Assembly: GCF_003952525.1 (NCBI RefSeq)
Contig: NZ_CP034451.1
Location: 2,666,001-2,730,000, forward strand
Origin: Mesorhizobium sp. M3A.F.Ca.ET.080.04.2.1
GTDB taxonomy: Bacteria > Pseudomonadota > Alphaproteobacteria > Rhizobiales > Rhizobiaceae
DNA: 64,000 nt
Direction of reading: 5' to 3'
Part shown: piece by piece, positions 16,514-25,290 of the stretch
Position numbering within the stretch: the first letter of the stretch is position 1
Layout of the letters: every line of letters starts with the position of its first letter
Made by a program: the position numbers and the translations under genes
Notes under the pieces: model-generated
Seen by the model: the letters and a program-made list of their open reading frames with translations, nothing else
Told to the model about the DNA's origin: nothing
Database searches by the model: none

Positions 16514-17761
16514 ATGGCGCGCGCTTTCCTGTTCGTTCTCGATTCCTTCGGTATCGGCGGCGCGGCCGACGCCGAACGCTATGGCGATGCCGGGTCCAAC
16601 ACGCTCGGCCACATCGCCCAGGCCTGCGCGGAAGGCAGCGCCGATCGGGAAGCTTTGCGAAGGGGCCCGCTCGCGGTGCCCAACATGGTCTCGCTCGGGC
16701 TCGCGCAAGCGGCCCGTATCGCGACAGGACAATCGTTCGGTCTCGACAAGGCGCTGCTGGCCTCCTCATTCCACGGAGCCGCCCAGGAGGTGTCCAGCGG
16801 CAAGGACACGCCCTCGGGCCACTGGGAGATCGCAGGCCTGCCGGTGCGCTTCGACTGGGGCTATTTTCCGGACACCGTGCCCGCGTTTCCCGCCGACCTG
16901 ACCGGCGCCATCGTCCGCGAGGGCAAGGTGCCCGGCATCCTCGGCAATTGCCATGCGCCTGGAACCGAGATCATCGAGCGCTTTGGCGAAGAGCATATCC
17001 GCACTGGCAAGCCCATCTGCTACACGTCCGTCGATTCCGTGCTGCAGATTGCCGCGCATGAAGAGCATTTCGGCCTCGAAAGGCTTTATCAGTTTTGTCT
17101 GACGGTGCGCCGGCTGGTCGATCGGCTGAAGATCGGACGCGTGATAGCGCGGCCCTTCGTCGGCGAAACGCCGGCCACCTTTCAGCGCACCCACAACCGG
17201 CGCGACTTTGCCGTGCCGCCGCCGGAGCCGACACTGCTCGACCGGCTGACGGAGCGCGGCAGCAAGGTTATCGCCATCGGCAAGATCGGGGACATCTTCG
17301 CCCATCGTGGCATATCGGAGGTTCGAAAGGCGGGCGGCAACATGGCGATGTTCGACAAGGCGCTCGGCGCCATGGACGATGCCGGCGAAGGTGACCTGGT
17401 CTTTGCAAACTTCGTTGATTTCGACACCGAGTTCGGCCATCGGCGCGACGTCGCCGGCTATGCCGGAGCGCTCGAAGCCTTCGACCGCCGGCTGCCGGAG
17501 GCACTCTCCCGTGTCCGGCCGGGCGACCTGCTCATGCTCACCGCCGACCATGGCAACGATCCGACGTGGCGCGGCACCGACCACACGCGCGAGCGCGTTC
17601 CCGTAATCGGCATCGCACCAGGGCTGAAGGGCGGCGACATCGGCTTGCGATCGACCTTCGCCGATATGGGCGAGACCGTCGCGGAGCACCTTGGCCTCGC
17701 GCCCGGTCGCAACGGCACTTCCTTCCTGGCAGCGATGGGCGGCCATGCCAGAACTGCCTGA
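16514..17761 (+). CDS. deoB: phosphopentomutase
   Basis: Interconverts ribose- (or deoxyribose-) 1-phosphate and 5-phosphate in nucleoside salvage; 415 residues in an alkaline-phosphatase-type fold with a two-Mn centre. Diagnostic stretches are [19 protein letters not shown] at the N-terminus, the phosphorylated Thr region [11 protein letters not shown], and the C-terminal metal site [19 protein letters not shown]. The ATG at 16514 starts the conserved sequence; the longer frame upstream is non-conserved. It overlaps mutM by 17 bases. Confidence 0.96.
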   Translation: MARAFLFVLDSFGIGGAADAERYGDAGSNTLGHIAQACAEGSADREALRRGPLAVPNMVSLGLAQAARIATGQSFGLDKALLASSFHGAAQEVSSGKDTPSGHWEIAGLPVRFDWGYFPDTVPAFPADLTGAIVREGKVPGILGNCHAPGTEIIERFGEEHIRTGKPICYTSVDSVLQIAAHEEHFGLERLYQFCLTVRRLVDRLKIGRVIARPFVGETPATFQRTHNRRDFAVPPPEPTLLDRLTERGSKVIAIGKIGDIFAHRGISEVRKAGGNMAMFDKALGAMDDAGEGDLVFANFVDFDTEFGHRRDVAGYAGALEAFDRRLPEALSRVRPGDLLMLTADHGNDPTWRGTDHTRERVPVIGIAPGLKGGDIGLRSTFADMGETVAEHLGLAPGRNGTSFLAAMGGHARTA

Positions 17762-18635
17762 AGTCGAAACGGTTCGGCGCGGTCTGCAACCGGTCCTGGA
17801 AGGCGCGCGCCTCGTCAAGGTCGAGGCGCGCCGCCCCGACCTTCGCTTCCCCCTCCCCGAGCGCTTCTCGGAGCGGCTGGCGGGCAAGACGATCACTGCG
17901 CTCGGCCGGCGGGCGAAGTATCTGACCATGCATGTGGACGATGGTCCGGTGCTGATCTGTCATCTCGGGATGTCCGGATCATTCCGCGTCGAGAATCCCG
18001 AGACCAGCGACATTCCCGGCGTGTTTCATCACGAGCGCTCGAAAAGCTCCGCCCACGACCATGTCGTGTTCGATGTGGTCTCGCCGAGCAGCGTCCGTTC
18101 GCGCATCACCTTCAATGACCCGCGCCGTTTCGGCTTCATGCTGTTCGCCGAGGGCGCGCCGGACGCGCATCCGATGCTGGCCGGGCTGGGCGTCGAGCCG
18201 ACCGGCAACGCGCTCGACAGCAGCCTGCTTGCCTCACTGCTGAAAGGCCGCAGGGCGCCACTCAAAGCTGCGTTGCTGGACCAGAGGCTGATCGCCGGGC
18301 TCGGCAACATCTATGTGTCGGAAGCGCTGTGGCGCGCCGGCCTGTCGCCGCTGCGCGAGGCGGGCACCCTCGCCGGCTCCGGCAAGAAGGCCCGGGAACA
18401 AAGCGAGCGCCTGGCGCAGGCGATCAGGTCGGTCATCGCCGACGCGATCGCTGCCGGCGGATCGTCGCTGCGCGACTATGTTCAGGCCGACGGGTCGCTC
18501 GGCTATTTCCAGCACTCGTTCGCGGTTTACGACCGCGAAGGCGAGCCGTGCCCAAAGCCCGGCTGCGGCGGCCACATCGATCGCATCGTGCAAAGCGGTC
18601 GCTCGACATTCTATTGCCGGACCTGTCAGCGGTAG
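17745..18635 (+). CDS. mutM: formamidopyrimidine-DNA glycosylase
   Basis: Base-excision repair enzyme removing 8-oxoguanine and Fapy lesions, with beta/delta-lyase activity; 296 residues. It begins exactly [14 protein letters not shown], in which Pro2 is the nucleophile and Glu3 catalytic after Met removal. The H2TH region [19 protein letters not shown] and the C-terminal zinc finger (C-x4-C and C-x2-C in CPKPGC and YCRTCQR) are intact. Translation start overlaps the deoB end, suggesting coupling. Confidence 0.96.
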   Translation: MPELPEVETVRRGLQPVLEGARLVKVEARRPDLRFPLPERFSERLAGKTITALGRRAKYLTMHVDDGPVLICHLGMSGSFRVENPETSDIPGVFHHERSKSSAHDHVVFDVVSPSSVRSRITFNDPRRFGFMLFAEGAPDAHPMLAGLGVEPTGNALDSSLLASLLKGRRAPLKAALLDQRLIAGLGNIYVSEALWRAGLSPLREAGTLAGSGKKAREQSERLAQAIRSVIADAIAAGGSSLRDYVQADGSLGYFQHSFAVYDREGEPCPKPGCGGHIDRIVQSGRSTFYCRTCQR

Positions 18636-18672
18636 GCTAGACCGATCTGCCGAGGGACGAGGAGACGACGCC

Positions 18673-19446
18673 ATGGCTTACGAAACCATCATCGCGGAAA
18701 CGCGCGGCAAGGTCGGGCTGATCACGCTGAACAGGCCCAAGGCATTGAACGCCTTGAACTCGCAGGTGATGGCGGAAGTGATGGCGGCGGCGAGCGCTTT
18801 CGCAGCCGACGCCGGCGTCGGCGCCATGGTCATCACCGGTTCCGAAAAGGCCTTTGCGGCCGGGGCCGACATCAAGGAGATGCAGGCGGTCTCCTTCGTC
18901 GACGCCTATGCTCACGATCTGTTCGCCGGCTGGGAAGAGCTCACGCGCAACCGCAAGCCGATCATCGCGGCGGTAGCCGGCTACGCGCTCGGCGGCGGCT
19001 GCGAGTTGGCAATGATGTGCGACTTCATCATTGCCGCCGACAATGCCAGGTTCGGGCAGCCCGAAATCACGCTTGGGGTGATACCCGGAATGGGCGGCTC
19101 GCAGCGCCTGACCCGTTTCGTCGGCAAATCCAAGGCGATGGATATGTGCCTGACCGGCCGTATGATGGATGCGGCGGAAGCCGAGCGCTGCGGGCTGGTG
19201 TCGCGGATCGTGCCGGCCGGGAATCTCGTCGAGGAGGCCGTCAAGGCGGCCGCGACGATCGCCGATTTCTCACTGCCTTCGGTGATGATGGCGAAGGAGG
19301 CGGTCAACCGCGCCTACGAGACGACGCTCGCCGAGGGGCTGCGGTTCGAGCGCCGGCTGTTTCATTCGCTGTTCGCGCTCGACGACCAGAAGGAGGGCAT
19401 GGCGGCCTTTGTCGAGAAGCGGAAGCCGGATTTCACCAACCGCTGA
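18673..19446 (+). CDS. enoyl-CoA hydratase (crotonase family)
   Basis: Hydrates 2-enoyl-CoA to 3-hydroxyacyl-CoA in fatty-acid beta-oxidation; 257 residues. Both catalytic glutamates of the mitochondrial short-chain enzyme are present, in [11 protein letters not shown] and [16 protein letters not shown], as is the oxyanion-hole GADIKEM loop. The C-terminal [18 protein letters not shown] is almost the same as in mitochondrial ECHS1. It stands alone, with no thiolase or dehydrogenase beside it. Confidence 0.94.
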   Translation: MAYETIIAETRGKVGLITLNRPKALNALNSQVMAEVMAAASAFAADAGVGAMVITGSEKAFAAGADIKEMQAVSFVDAYAHDLFAGWEELTRNRKPIIAAVAGYALGGGCELAMMCDFIIAADNARFGQPEITLGVIPGMGGSQRLTRFVGKSKAMDMCLTGRMMDAAEAERCGLVSRIVPAGNLVEEAVKAAATIADFSLPSVMMAKEAVNRAYETTLAEGLRFERRLFHSLFALDDQKEGMAAFVEKRKPDFTNR

Positions 19447-19449
19447 TCC

Positions 19450-19572
19450 ATGTCGCTTCCGAAGACATTCTGGGATAGGGCATTGATGAAGAAGGGGATC
19501 GCGGCGCGTCACTTGGCTCCGGTTCAGCGAGCCGTGCTTCAGGCCGCCAAAAAGACAGCGAAGCGGCGTTGA
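19450..19572 (+). CDS. possible small basic protein, 40 residues
   Basis: A short frame starting MSLPKTFWDRALMKKG and ending AAKKTAKRR, immediately after the enoyl-CoA hydratase stop. It is strongly basic. There is no convincing Shine-Dalgarno sequence, and its last bases overlap the -35 element of the rpsT promoter. I do not recognise it; it may be a chance ORF. Confidence 0.25.
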   Translation: MSLPKTFWDRALMKKGIAARHLAPVQRAVLQAAKKTAKRR

Positions 19573-19597
19573 CGCGCCGGAAAAGCTGAACTATAAG
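19569..19597 (+). promoter_or_regulatory. rpsT: sigma-70 type promoter of rpsT
   Basis: TTGACG (19569-19574), a 17-base spacer and TATAAG (19592-19597) give a near-consensus housekeeping promoter about 93 bases before the rpsT ATG. Confidence 0.7.
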
Positions 19598-19689
19598 CCG
19601 CACCAACCGAGGCGGCCCTGTGGCTGCCCGTTTGTTTTTTGCGCCCTGCGGCGAACCGCTGGCGCTCACCAGATCAGAAGAGAGGCATC

Positions 19690-19956
19690 ATGGCCAATAC
19701 GTCCTCGGCCAAAAAGGCAACGCGCAAGATCGCCCGCCGCGCGGCGATCAACAAGAATCGCCGCTCGCGTGTCCGTACCTATGTGCGCCAGGTCGAAGAG
19801 GCTCTCGCCGCCGGCGACAAGGCCGCGGCGGTGGAAGCCCTCAAGGCCGCCGAGCCGGAATTGATGCGCGCCGCCACCAAGGGCGTGATCCACAAGAACA
19901 CGGCGTCCCGCAAGGTGTCGCGGCTGGCTCACCGGGTCAAAGTGCTGTCGGCCTGA
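19690..19956 (+). CDS. rpsT: 30S ribosomal protein S20
   Basis: An 88-residue, very basic primary binding protein of 16S rRNA. It begins [20 protein letters not shown] and contains [18 protein letters not shown] and [20 protein letters not shown], the S20 helical pattern. AGAGGCATC precedes the ATG. It has its own promoter (19569) and terminator (19986) and lies upstream of dnaA, the usual rhizobial order. Confidence 0.97.
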   Translation: MANTSSAKKATRKIARRAAINKNRRSRVRTYVRQVEEALAAGDKAAAVEALKAAEPELMRAATKGVIHKNTASRKVSRLAHRVKVLSA

Positions 19957-19985
19957 CCCGTTTCCGCAGGATTGGCGTATCTTCG

Positions 19986-20011
19986 AACCCGGCCGAACAG
20001 GCCGGGTTTTT
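19986..20011 (+). terminator. Rho-independent terminator after rpsT
   Basis: AACCCGGCC pairs with GGCCGGGTT around a five-base loop and is followed by TTT. Confidence 0.85.
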
Positions 20012-20189
20012 CGTTTGCCGGCAAGTACTTAAAAAGAACGTCCGAAAATGATGCCCGGCCAAGATTGTGACGTTGCGATTGCTTTGCCGGCATATACATG
20101 TTCGCTTATGCTGTCGCCCAGGCTTTGCAGCCAATAGCCACAGACGATCTGTCACAAAATTCTTTTATTTTTCAGGTAGTTGCCGAGAG

Positions 20190-20198
20190 TCATCCACA
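20190..20198 (+). promoter_or_regulatory. DnaA-box-like sequence
   Basis: TCATCCACA differs at one base from the DnaA box TTATCCACA. It may allow DnaA autoregulation. CTGTCCACA at 20407-20415 is a weaker second candidate. Confidence 0.4.
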
Positions 20199-20378
20199 GC
20201 TTGTTCAACTCGCGAGTTGCCGCCGGGGGACAAGTTGGTGTCAAGCGAATTATTTCAGAAAATTTCCGAAGGTGTGGCCTTTTTCACATTCGCCGGAAAA
20301 GGGTTTGAATCACAATGGCTTTGTCAAAATGTGCCGCTGCGGCATGGTCTTCCAGCCCGCTTTCGCTAACCAGATTCG

Positions 20379-20393
20379 TTAAAAATCCGTTAG
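20379..20393 (+). promoter_or_regulatory. CtrA-like box upstream of dnaA
   Basis: TTAA-N7-TTAG, one mismatch from the CtrA consensus, close to a GATTC methylation-type site at 20373. Role inferred only. Confidence 0.35.
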
Positions 20394-20595
20394 ACGTGGC
20401 CTTGCCCTGTCCACAGCGATTTCGGTAATGTCCAGTCATCGAGGGGACGGGCTTTGGCCCCTGACCTAAGCCTGAAATCGGCCAGCGAAAAATGGCAGAG
20501 TTTCATGACGTGGAGCTATTCCGCGTACGGCTTGGTTTGTCTCTTCGGTGCGGGTAGGGGACTGGCGTAATAGTACATGGCAGGTTGACGTCGCG

Positions 20596-20714
20596 CCGGC
20601 GTTTTCGCCGGACGGTGTTGTATTGCCCTGGCGTGATCAGGCAGCCGGCTTGGAAGAGCCGGCACGGTCCCTTGCGCGGTGTTGCATGGCCATCGGCGGC
20701 GATGGCGGCGCAAC
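20596..20714 (+). ncRNA. structured leader of dnaA mRNA, three hairpins
   Basis: Three stem-loops follow each other: CCGGCG-TTTT-CGCCGG (20596-20611); GCCGGCT with AGCCGGC (20644-20663); and a compound stem GTTGC/GCAAC enclosing GCCATC/GATGGC (20681-20714). They lie 80-200 bases before the dnaA start codon. None is followed by a T-run. They may control stability or translation of dnaA mRNA. Confidence 0.4.
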
Positions 20715-20795
20715 AATCATAAGGTCGTCGGACCAAAGGGTGCAGGAGGCGCACCCCCGGCGTAACAAGGGTACGAGAAGACAAGGAACTTGATC

Positions 20796-22340
20796 ATGCA
20801 GAGCGGCATCGAAAGGGAGATAGCGGGCGAACTCCCATTTCCAGCAACCCTTGTCGGAGGGGACGACATGGCGGCATCCAGCGACGCTGAGCAAAAGTTC
20901 GAGCGGGTCAAGGCTCAACTGAAGGCGCGTCTGGGGGCTGAAGTCTATTCGAGCTGGTTCGCACGTATGAAGGTTGCCGAGGCATCCCGCGGCATTGTGC
21001 GCATCTCCGTGCCCACAGCCTTCCTGCGGTCGTGGATCAACGGCCATTATCTCGACCTCATTGCCGAACTGTGGAAGCACGAGGATGCGGATATCCTCAA
21101 AATCGAGATCGTCGTGCGGACGGCGACGCGGCAGAGCCGCAACACCGTCGAGCCCGAGGTCGCGCCCGCGCGCAAGATGACCAAGCAGACGCAGACAGCG
21201 CTCGCGGCAGGCACAGCAAACCCCGGTCGGATGGAACGGGCGCCGGCTCCGCGCCAGGGCGTGCCCGCGGAAACCGAGTTTCGCCACAATGTTCTGGGGT
21301 CCCCGCTCGACCCGCGCTACACGTTCGGCTCCTTCATCGAAGGCCCTTCGAACCGCGTGGCCTTCGCCGCGGCCAAGGCGGTGGCGGAATCGCAATCAAG
21401 CGCGGTGCGTTTCAACCCGCTTTTCCTGCATGCGACCGTCGGGCTCGGCAAGACGCACCTCTTGCAGGCGATCGCGGCGGAATCGCTGCGCCACAACCCG
21501 AAGTCTCGCGTCGTCTACCTGACGGCGGAATATTTCATGTGGCGCTTCGCCACCGCGATCCGCGACAACAATGCGCTGACGCTGAAAGAGCAGCTGCGCG
21601 ACATCGATCTTCTGATCATCGACGACATGCAATTCCTGCAGGGCAAGTCGATCCAGCACGAGTTCTGCCATTTGATCAACATGCTGCTCGACAGCGCCAA
21701 GCAGGTCGTGGTCGCGGCAGACCGGCCGCCATCGGAACTGGAATCGCTGGAGCCACGGGTCCGCTCGCGCCTCAATGGCGGCGTGGCGCTCGAAATGTCG
21801 GCGCCGGATTTCGCCATGCGCCTGGGCATGCTCAAGCTGCGGCTTGCAACGGCAAAGAACGACGACGCCTCGCTCGAGATTTCGGACGAGATCCTCAATC
21901 ATGTCGCTCGCACGGTGACGGGCAGCGGACGGGAACTCGAAGGCGCCTTCAACCAGCTCTTGTTCCGCCAGTCCTTCGAGCCGCAGATCAGCATCGACCG
22001 TATCGACGAGATCCTCGGCCATATCTACAGGTCGGGCGAGCCGAAGCGGGTGCGCATCGAGGACATCCAGCGCATCGTGGCGCGCCACTACAACGTCTCG
22101 AAGACGGAACTTCTGTCCAACCGGCGCACGCGCACCATCGTCAAACCGAGGCAGGTCGCGATGTATCTGTCGAAGGTGATGACGCCGCGTTCACTGCCCG
22201 AGATCGGACGGCGTTTCGGCGGCCGCGATCACACGACGGTCCTGCACGCGGTGCGCAAGATCGAGGATCTGTCCGGCGCCGACAATACGCTGGCGCAGGA
22301 GCTGGAACTGCTGCGCCGGCTGATCAACGACCAAGCCTGA
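20796..22340 (+). CDS. dnaA: chromosomal replication initiator DnaA
   Basis: ATP-dependent initiator that binds DnaA boxes and opens the origin; 514 residues. Domain I ([21 protein letters not shown]), a linker, the AAA+ domain with Walker A at about 213-221 ([12 protein letters not shown]), Walker B (LLIIDDMQF), sensor 1 (VVVAADRPP), and domain IV with the DnaA signature [15 protein letters not shown]. The ATG at 20796 has AAGGA eight bases upstream; the TTG at 20790 is too close to that site. A second in-frame ATG at 20868 is possible. Followed by its own terminator. Confidence 0.97.
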   Translation: MQSGIEREIAGELPFPATLVGGDDMAASSDAEQKFERVKAQLKARLGAEVYSSWFARMKVAEASRGIVRISVPTAFLRSWINGHYLDLIAELWKHEDADILKIEIVVRTATRQSRNTVEPEVAPARKMTKQTQTALAAGTANPGRMERAPAPRQGVPAETEFRHNVLGSPLDPRYTFGSFIEGPSNRVAFAAAKAVAESQSSAVRFNPLFLHATVGLGKTHLLQAIAAESLRHNPKSRVVYLTAEYFMWRFATAIRDNNALTLKEQLRDIDLLIIDDMQFLQGKSIQHEFCHLINMLLDSAKQVVVAADRPPSELESLEPRVRSRLNGGVALEMSAPDFAMRLGMLKLRLATAKNDDASLEISDEILNHVARTVTGSGRELEGAFNQLLFRQSFEPQISIDRIDEILGHIYRSGEPKRVRIEDIQRIVARHYNVSKTELLSNRRTRTIVKPRQVAMYLSKVMTPRSLPEIGRRFGGRDHTTVLHAVRKIEDLSGADNTLAQELELLRRLINDQA

Positions 22341-22358
22341 CTGCTCGCAAAAGGAGCA

Positions 22359-22410
22359 AAGCGCGCCGCTCCGAAACGGATCTGGGCGGCGCGCTTCAGT
22401 CTTTGTTGTT
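22359..22410 (+). terminator. terminator after dnaA
   Basis: AAGCGCGCCGC (22359-22369) pairs with GCGGCGCGCTT (22386-22396), followed by a T-rich stretch CAGTCTTTGTTGTTG. A small inner hairpin lies in the loop. Confidence 0.7.
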
Positions 22411-22467
22411 GTGCAGATCGCCGTGCCGGACTCGCTGCGCAGTTTCGGGCGAGATGTATTTGGTTTT

Positions 22468-22515
22468 GCGCAATTCTGGACGGAAAACCGCCACGCAGTT
22501 TTCCCAGGATTGCGC
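22468..22515. repeat. palindromic intergenic repeat, copy 1
   Basis: Arms GCGCAATTCTGG and CCAGGATTGCGC (11 of 12 complementary) flank a core with AAAACCG-N5-CAGTTTT. Same family as the copies at 23874, 23937 and 35416. Confidence 0.75.
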
Positions 22516-22547
22516 CGGCCGACGGGCGTCGCCGGCTTTATCCCCAG

Positions 22548-22604
22548 AAAGCCCGCGCAACCGGTCGGAACCGGTGTCGCGGGCTTGCGTTTGCGGGCTT
22601 TTTA
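22548..22604 (+). promoter_or_regulatory. mutually exclusive hairpins upstream of dnaN
   Basis: AAAGCCCGC (22548-22556) can pair with GCGGGCTT (22579-22586) or with GCGGGCTTT (22593-22601), which is followed by TTT. The second pairing looks like a terminator, the first like an antiterminator. An ACCGG/CCGGT hairpin lies inside. It is about 100 bases before dnaN. Confidence 0.4.
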
Positions 22605-22699
22605 CTGTCAGCTTACAGAGATTCTGAGCTTTTCGGAGCTTTCGCGGGGACGCCGCTTCCTGGTGACCCGCTCATTCATTGAAGCGAGCCTGTTTCGTC

Positions 22700-23818
22700 A
22701 TGCGTGTTATCCTGGAACGGTCAAATCTCCTGAAGTCCCTCAACCACGTTCATCGCGTGGTCGAGCGGCGCAACACCATTCCGATCCTGTCGAATGTGCT
22801 GCTCAGCGCCGACGGCGCCAGCCTCGAGATGAAAGCCACGGACCTCGACCTGGAGGTGACGGAAGCCACCCCGGCCAAGGTCGAGCGCGGCGGCGCGACC
22901 ACGGTTCCGGCGCATCTGCTCTACGACATCGTGCGCAAGCTCTCGGACGGCGCCGAGGTGATGCTGAAGACCGACGAGGACGGCAATGCGATGACCGTGA
23001 CCTCGGGCCGGTCCAGCTTCCGCCTGCAGTGCCTGCCGCAGTCCGATTTCCCGGAGCTCTCGGCCGGCTCCTTCTCGCACATCTTCCGCCTCGATTCGGT
23101 GGCGCTGAAGGGACTGATCGAAAAGACCCAGTTCGCCATCTCGACCGAGGAGACGCGTTATTACCTCAACGGCATCTTCCTGCACACGCATGAAGCCGGC
23201 GGCAAGCTGAAGCTGCGCTCGGTGGCCACCGACGGGCATCGCCTGGCGCGCGCGGAGATCGACGCGCCGGCGGGATCCGAGGGGATGCCCGGCATCATCA
23301 TTCCGCGCAAGACGGTGAGCGAGCTGCAGAAGCTGGTCGACGATCCGGATGTCGCAGTCACGACGGAACTGTCGGACACCAAGATTCGCTTCACCATCGG
23401 CAGCGTCGTCCTGACCTCGAAACTGATCGACGGCACTTTCCCGGACTATCAGCGTGTCATCCCGACCGGCAACGACAAGAAGCTGATCATCGACCGGCAG
23501 AGCTTTGCCGCCGCCGTCGACCGCGTCTCGACCATCTCTTCCGAGCGCGGCCGGGCCGTGAAACTGTCGATCAATGACGGCCAGCTCACGCTCGCGGTGA
23601 ACAATCCGGATTCGGGCAGCGCCACCGAGGAACTGGCGGCCGACTATTCATCGGATCCGATCGAGATCGGCTTCAACGCCAAATACCTGCTCGATGTCGC
23701 CGCCCAGCTCACCGGGTCGGAAGCGAAATTCATGCTGGCAGATGCCGGCTCGCCGACGCTCATCCATGACATGGCCGACGAGACCGCGCTGTACGTGCTG
23801 ATGCCGATGCGGGTGTAG
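22700..23818 (+). CDS. dnaN: DNA polymerase III beta subunit (sliding clamp)
   Basis: Forms the dimeric ring that tethers replicative polymerase to DNA; 372 residues with the three repeated clamp domains. Starts MRVILERSNLLKSLNHVHRVV; contains SDFPELSAGS, VATDGHRLARAEI, the IDGTFPDYQRVIP motif and the C-terminal ADETALYVLMPMRV. ATG at 22700 is the conserved start; the seven codons upstream in frame are not conserved. Lies between dnaA and recF as in many bacteria. Confidence 0.97.
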   Translation: MRVILERSNLLKSLNHVHRVVERRNTIPILSNVLLSADGASLEMKATDLDLEVTEATPAKVERGGATTVPAHLLYDIVRKLSDGAEVMLKTDEDGNAMTVTSGRSSFRLQCLPQSDFPELSAGSFSHIFRLDSVALKGLIEKTQFAISTEETRYYLNGIFLHTHEAGGKLKLRSVATDGHRLARAEIDAPAGSEGMPGIIIPRKTVSELQKLVDDPDVAVTTELSDTKIRFTIGSVVLTSKLIDGTFPDYQRVIPTGNDKKLIIDRQSFAAAVDRVSTISSERGRAVKLSINDGQLTLAVNNPDSGSATEELAADYSSDPIEIGFNAKYLLDVAAQLTGSEAKFMLADAGSPTLIHDMADETALYVLMPMRV

Positions 23819-23873
23819 GCCGGAGAGCGGTTCATCGTTTCCCGGGAACGGAGACCGCCCCGCCCCTTTGTTT

Positions 23874-23925
23874 CGACGCAAATCCGGACGGAAAACCGTG
23901 TCACACTTTTCCTGGAATTGCGTCG
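23874..23925. repeat. palindromic intergenic repeat, copy 2
   Basis: Begins CGACGCAAATCCGG and ends CCTGGAATTGCGTCG, with core AAAACCGTGTCACACTTTT. The first of two tandem copies between dnaN and recF. Confidence 0.8.
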
Positions 23926-23936
23926 GTCTCTTTGTT

Positions 23937-23984
23937 GATGCAATTCCGGGCGGAAAACCGTGTCACACTTTTCCTGGAATTGCT
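23937..23984. repeat. palindromic intergenic repeat, copy 3
   Basis: Begins GATGCAATTCCGGG and ends CCTGGAATTGCTC. Its central 30 or so bases are identical to copy 2, twelve bases away, so the two arose by duplication or repeated insertion. Confidence 0.8.
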
Positions 23985-24006
23985 CTAGTGGGCCTGACAT
24001 GTCGCC

Positions 24007-25167
24007 GTGATCGAGGAAGCCAAACAGCTTCGGCAGCAGAGCTACATAAGTAAGCTAACACTTACCAATTTCCGCAACTACGCGGCGCTTTCGCTCGACC
24101 TCGCGGCCGGCCCGGTGGTGCTGTCGGGCGACAATGGCGCCGGCAAGACCAATCTGCTGGAAGCCATCTCGCTGCTGACGCCCGGACGCGGGCTGCGCCG
24201 CGCGCCCTATGCGGACGTCGCGCGCGAGGGCGGTGACGGCAGCTTTGCCTTGCACGCCCGGATCGAGGGGCCGCAGGGCCAGGTCGAAATCGGCACCGGC
24301 ATTGCCGGCAGCGATGCCGCCGGTGAAAGCGGCAGGCGGGTTCGCATCAACAGCGCCGCGGCGAAGTCGGCAGAGGACATGCTGGAGTGGCTGCGCGTCG
24401 TCTGGCTGACACCGGCGATGGATGGGCTGTTCCCAGGGCCTGCCGCCGACCGCCGACGCTTTCTCGATCGGCTGGTGCTGGCCATCGATCCCGGCCACGG
24501 CCAGCGGGCGCTGGACTATGAGAAGGCGATGCGAAGCCGTAATCGGCTGCTTACAGACGGTTCCCGCGACAGCGCCTGGTTCGACGCCATCGAGACGCAG
24601 ATGGCGGAGACCGGCGTGGCGATCGCGGCGGCGCGCGCCGAACTGGTCCGGCTGCTTGCCGCCATGATCGACAGGCTGCCCGGCAGCGGCCCGTTTCCGC
24701 AGGCAGACATAAGCCTCGCCGGCGAGTTGGAGAGCGAAATCGCCATCGCGCCGGCTGTGGATGTCGAGGAGCGGTTCCGAATTGCACTTGCCAGCGGACG
24801 CGAGCGGGATCGCGCCGCCGGCCGTACGCTCGACGGCCCGCATCGTTCGGACCTCGTGGTCCGCCACCGACCGAAATCGATGCTGGCGGAGCTCTGCTCG
24901 ACGGGCGAGCAGAAGGCGCTGCTGGTCGGCATCGTGCTGTCGCATGCAAGGCTGACCGGCGAGATGTCGGGCCTGACGCCGATCCTGCTGCTCGACGAGA
25001 TCGCCGCCCATCTCGACAGTGGGCGGCGCGCCGCCTTGTTCTCCATCCTCGAGGACCTGAACTGCCAGGCCTTCATGACCGGTACCGATGCGGCGCTGTT
25101 TTCCAGCCTCGCCGGACGCGCGCAGTTCCTGACCGTCGATCACGGCAGCGTCGGGCCGACCGGCTGA
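24007..25167 (+). CDS. recF: DNA replication and repair protein RecF
   Basis: SMC-like ATPase that loads RecA at gaps with RecO and RecR; 386 residues. Walker A GDNGAGKTNLLEAI at about 38-50, the signature region SKLTLTNFRNYAALSLDL at the N-terminus, the ABC signature around CSTGEQKALLVGIVL, and Walker B TPILLLDEIAAHLD. GTG at 24007 starts the frame; there is only a weak Shine-Dalgarno sequence. A second in-frame start is not obvious. gyrB, often next, is not in the window. Confidence 0.95.
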   Translation: MIEEAKQLRQQSYISKLTLTNFRNYAALSLDLAAGPVVLSGDNGAGKTNLLEAISLLTPGRGLRRAPYADVAREGGDGSFALHARIEGPQGQVEIGTGIAGSDAAGESGRRVRINSAAAKSAEDMLEWLRVVWLTPAMDGLFPGPAADRRRFLDRLVLAIDPGHGQRALDYEKAMRSRNRLLTDGSRDSAWFDAIETQMAETGVAIAAARAELVRLLAAMIDRLPGSGPFPQADISLAGELESEIAIAPAVDVEERFRIALASGRERDRAAGRTLDGPHRSDLVVRHRPKSMLAELCSTGEQKALLVGIVLSHARLTGEMSGLTPILLLDEIAAHLDSGRRAALFSILEDLNCQAFMTGTDAALFSSLAGRAQFLTVDHGSVGPTG

Positions 25168-25205
25168 TTTTTTGAACAACCCAGCGGGGCGTCAGCGCCT
25201 ACGCC

Positions 25206-25259
25206 GCGGGACAAAGCTGCGCATGCCCATACCCTGCGGGACAAGGCTGCGCCTTGCCC
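25206..25259. repeat. tandem direct repeat of about 23 bases
   Basis: Two copies of a GCGGGACAA(A/G)GCTGCGC... unit (25206-25228 and 25236-25258) differ at a few positions. They lie in the leader of the broken moeB gene. Confidence 0.6.
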
Positions 25260-25290
25260 GTGTATTTTCCCGTCCCTATAAGGTCACGCC

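Larger units (their letters stand above)
19957..20795. other. long rpsT-dnaA spacer: terminator, AT-rich control region, structured leader
   Basis: This 839-base gap holds the rpsT terminator, then an AT-rich part (20040-20400) with one DnaA-box-like sequence TCATCCACA (20190-20198), three GANTC sites (20187, 20307, 20373) and a CtrA-like box (20379). A second part (20590-20715) contains three hairpins that would lie in the dnaA mRNA leader. No tRNA and no convincing coding frame were seen. I cannot tell whether the chromosomal origin is here; a cluster of DnaA boxes is absent. Confidence 0.6.
22341..22699. other. dnaA-dnaN spacer: terminator, palindromic repeat, alternative hairpins
   Basis: Contains the dnaA terminator (22359-22410), a palindromic repeat (22468-22515), a DnaA-box-like TTATCCCCA (22538-22546) and a set of competing hairpins (22548-22604). 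The dnaN promoter is expected here. No ORF of coding character. Confidence 0.6.

Noticed and set aside
19957..20795. chromosomal origin oriC upstream of dnaA
   Set aside because: Only one good DnaA-box-like site and no clustered boxes or AT-rich 13-mers were found; the gap is better described as a dnaA control region.
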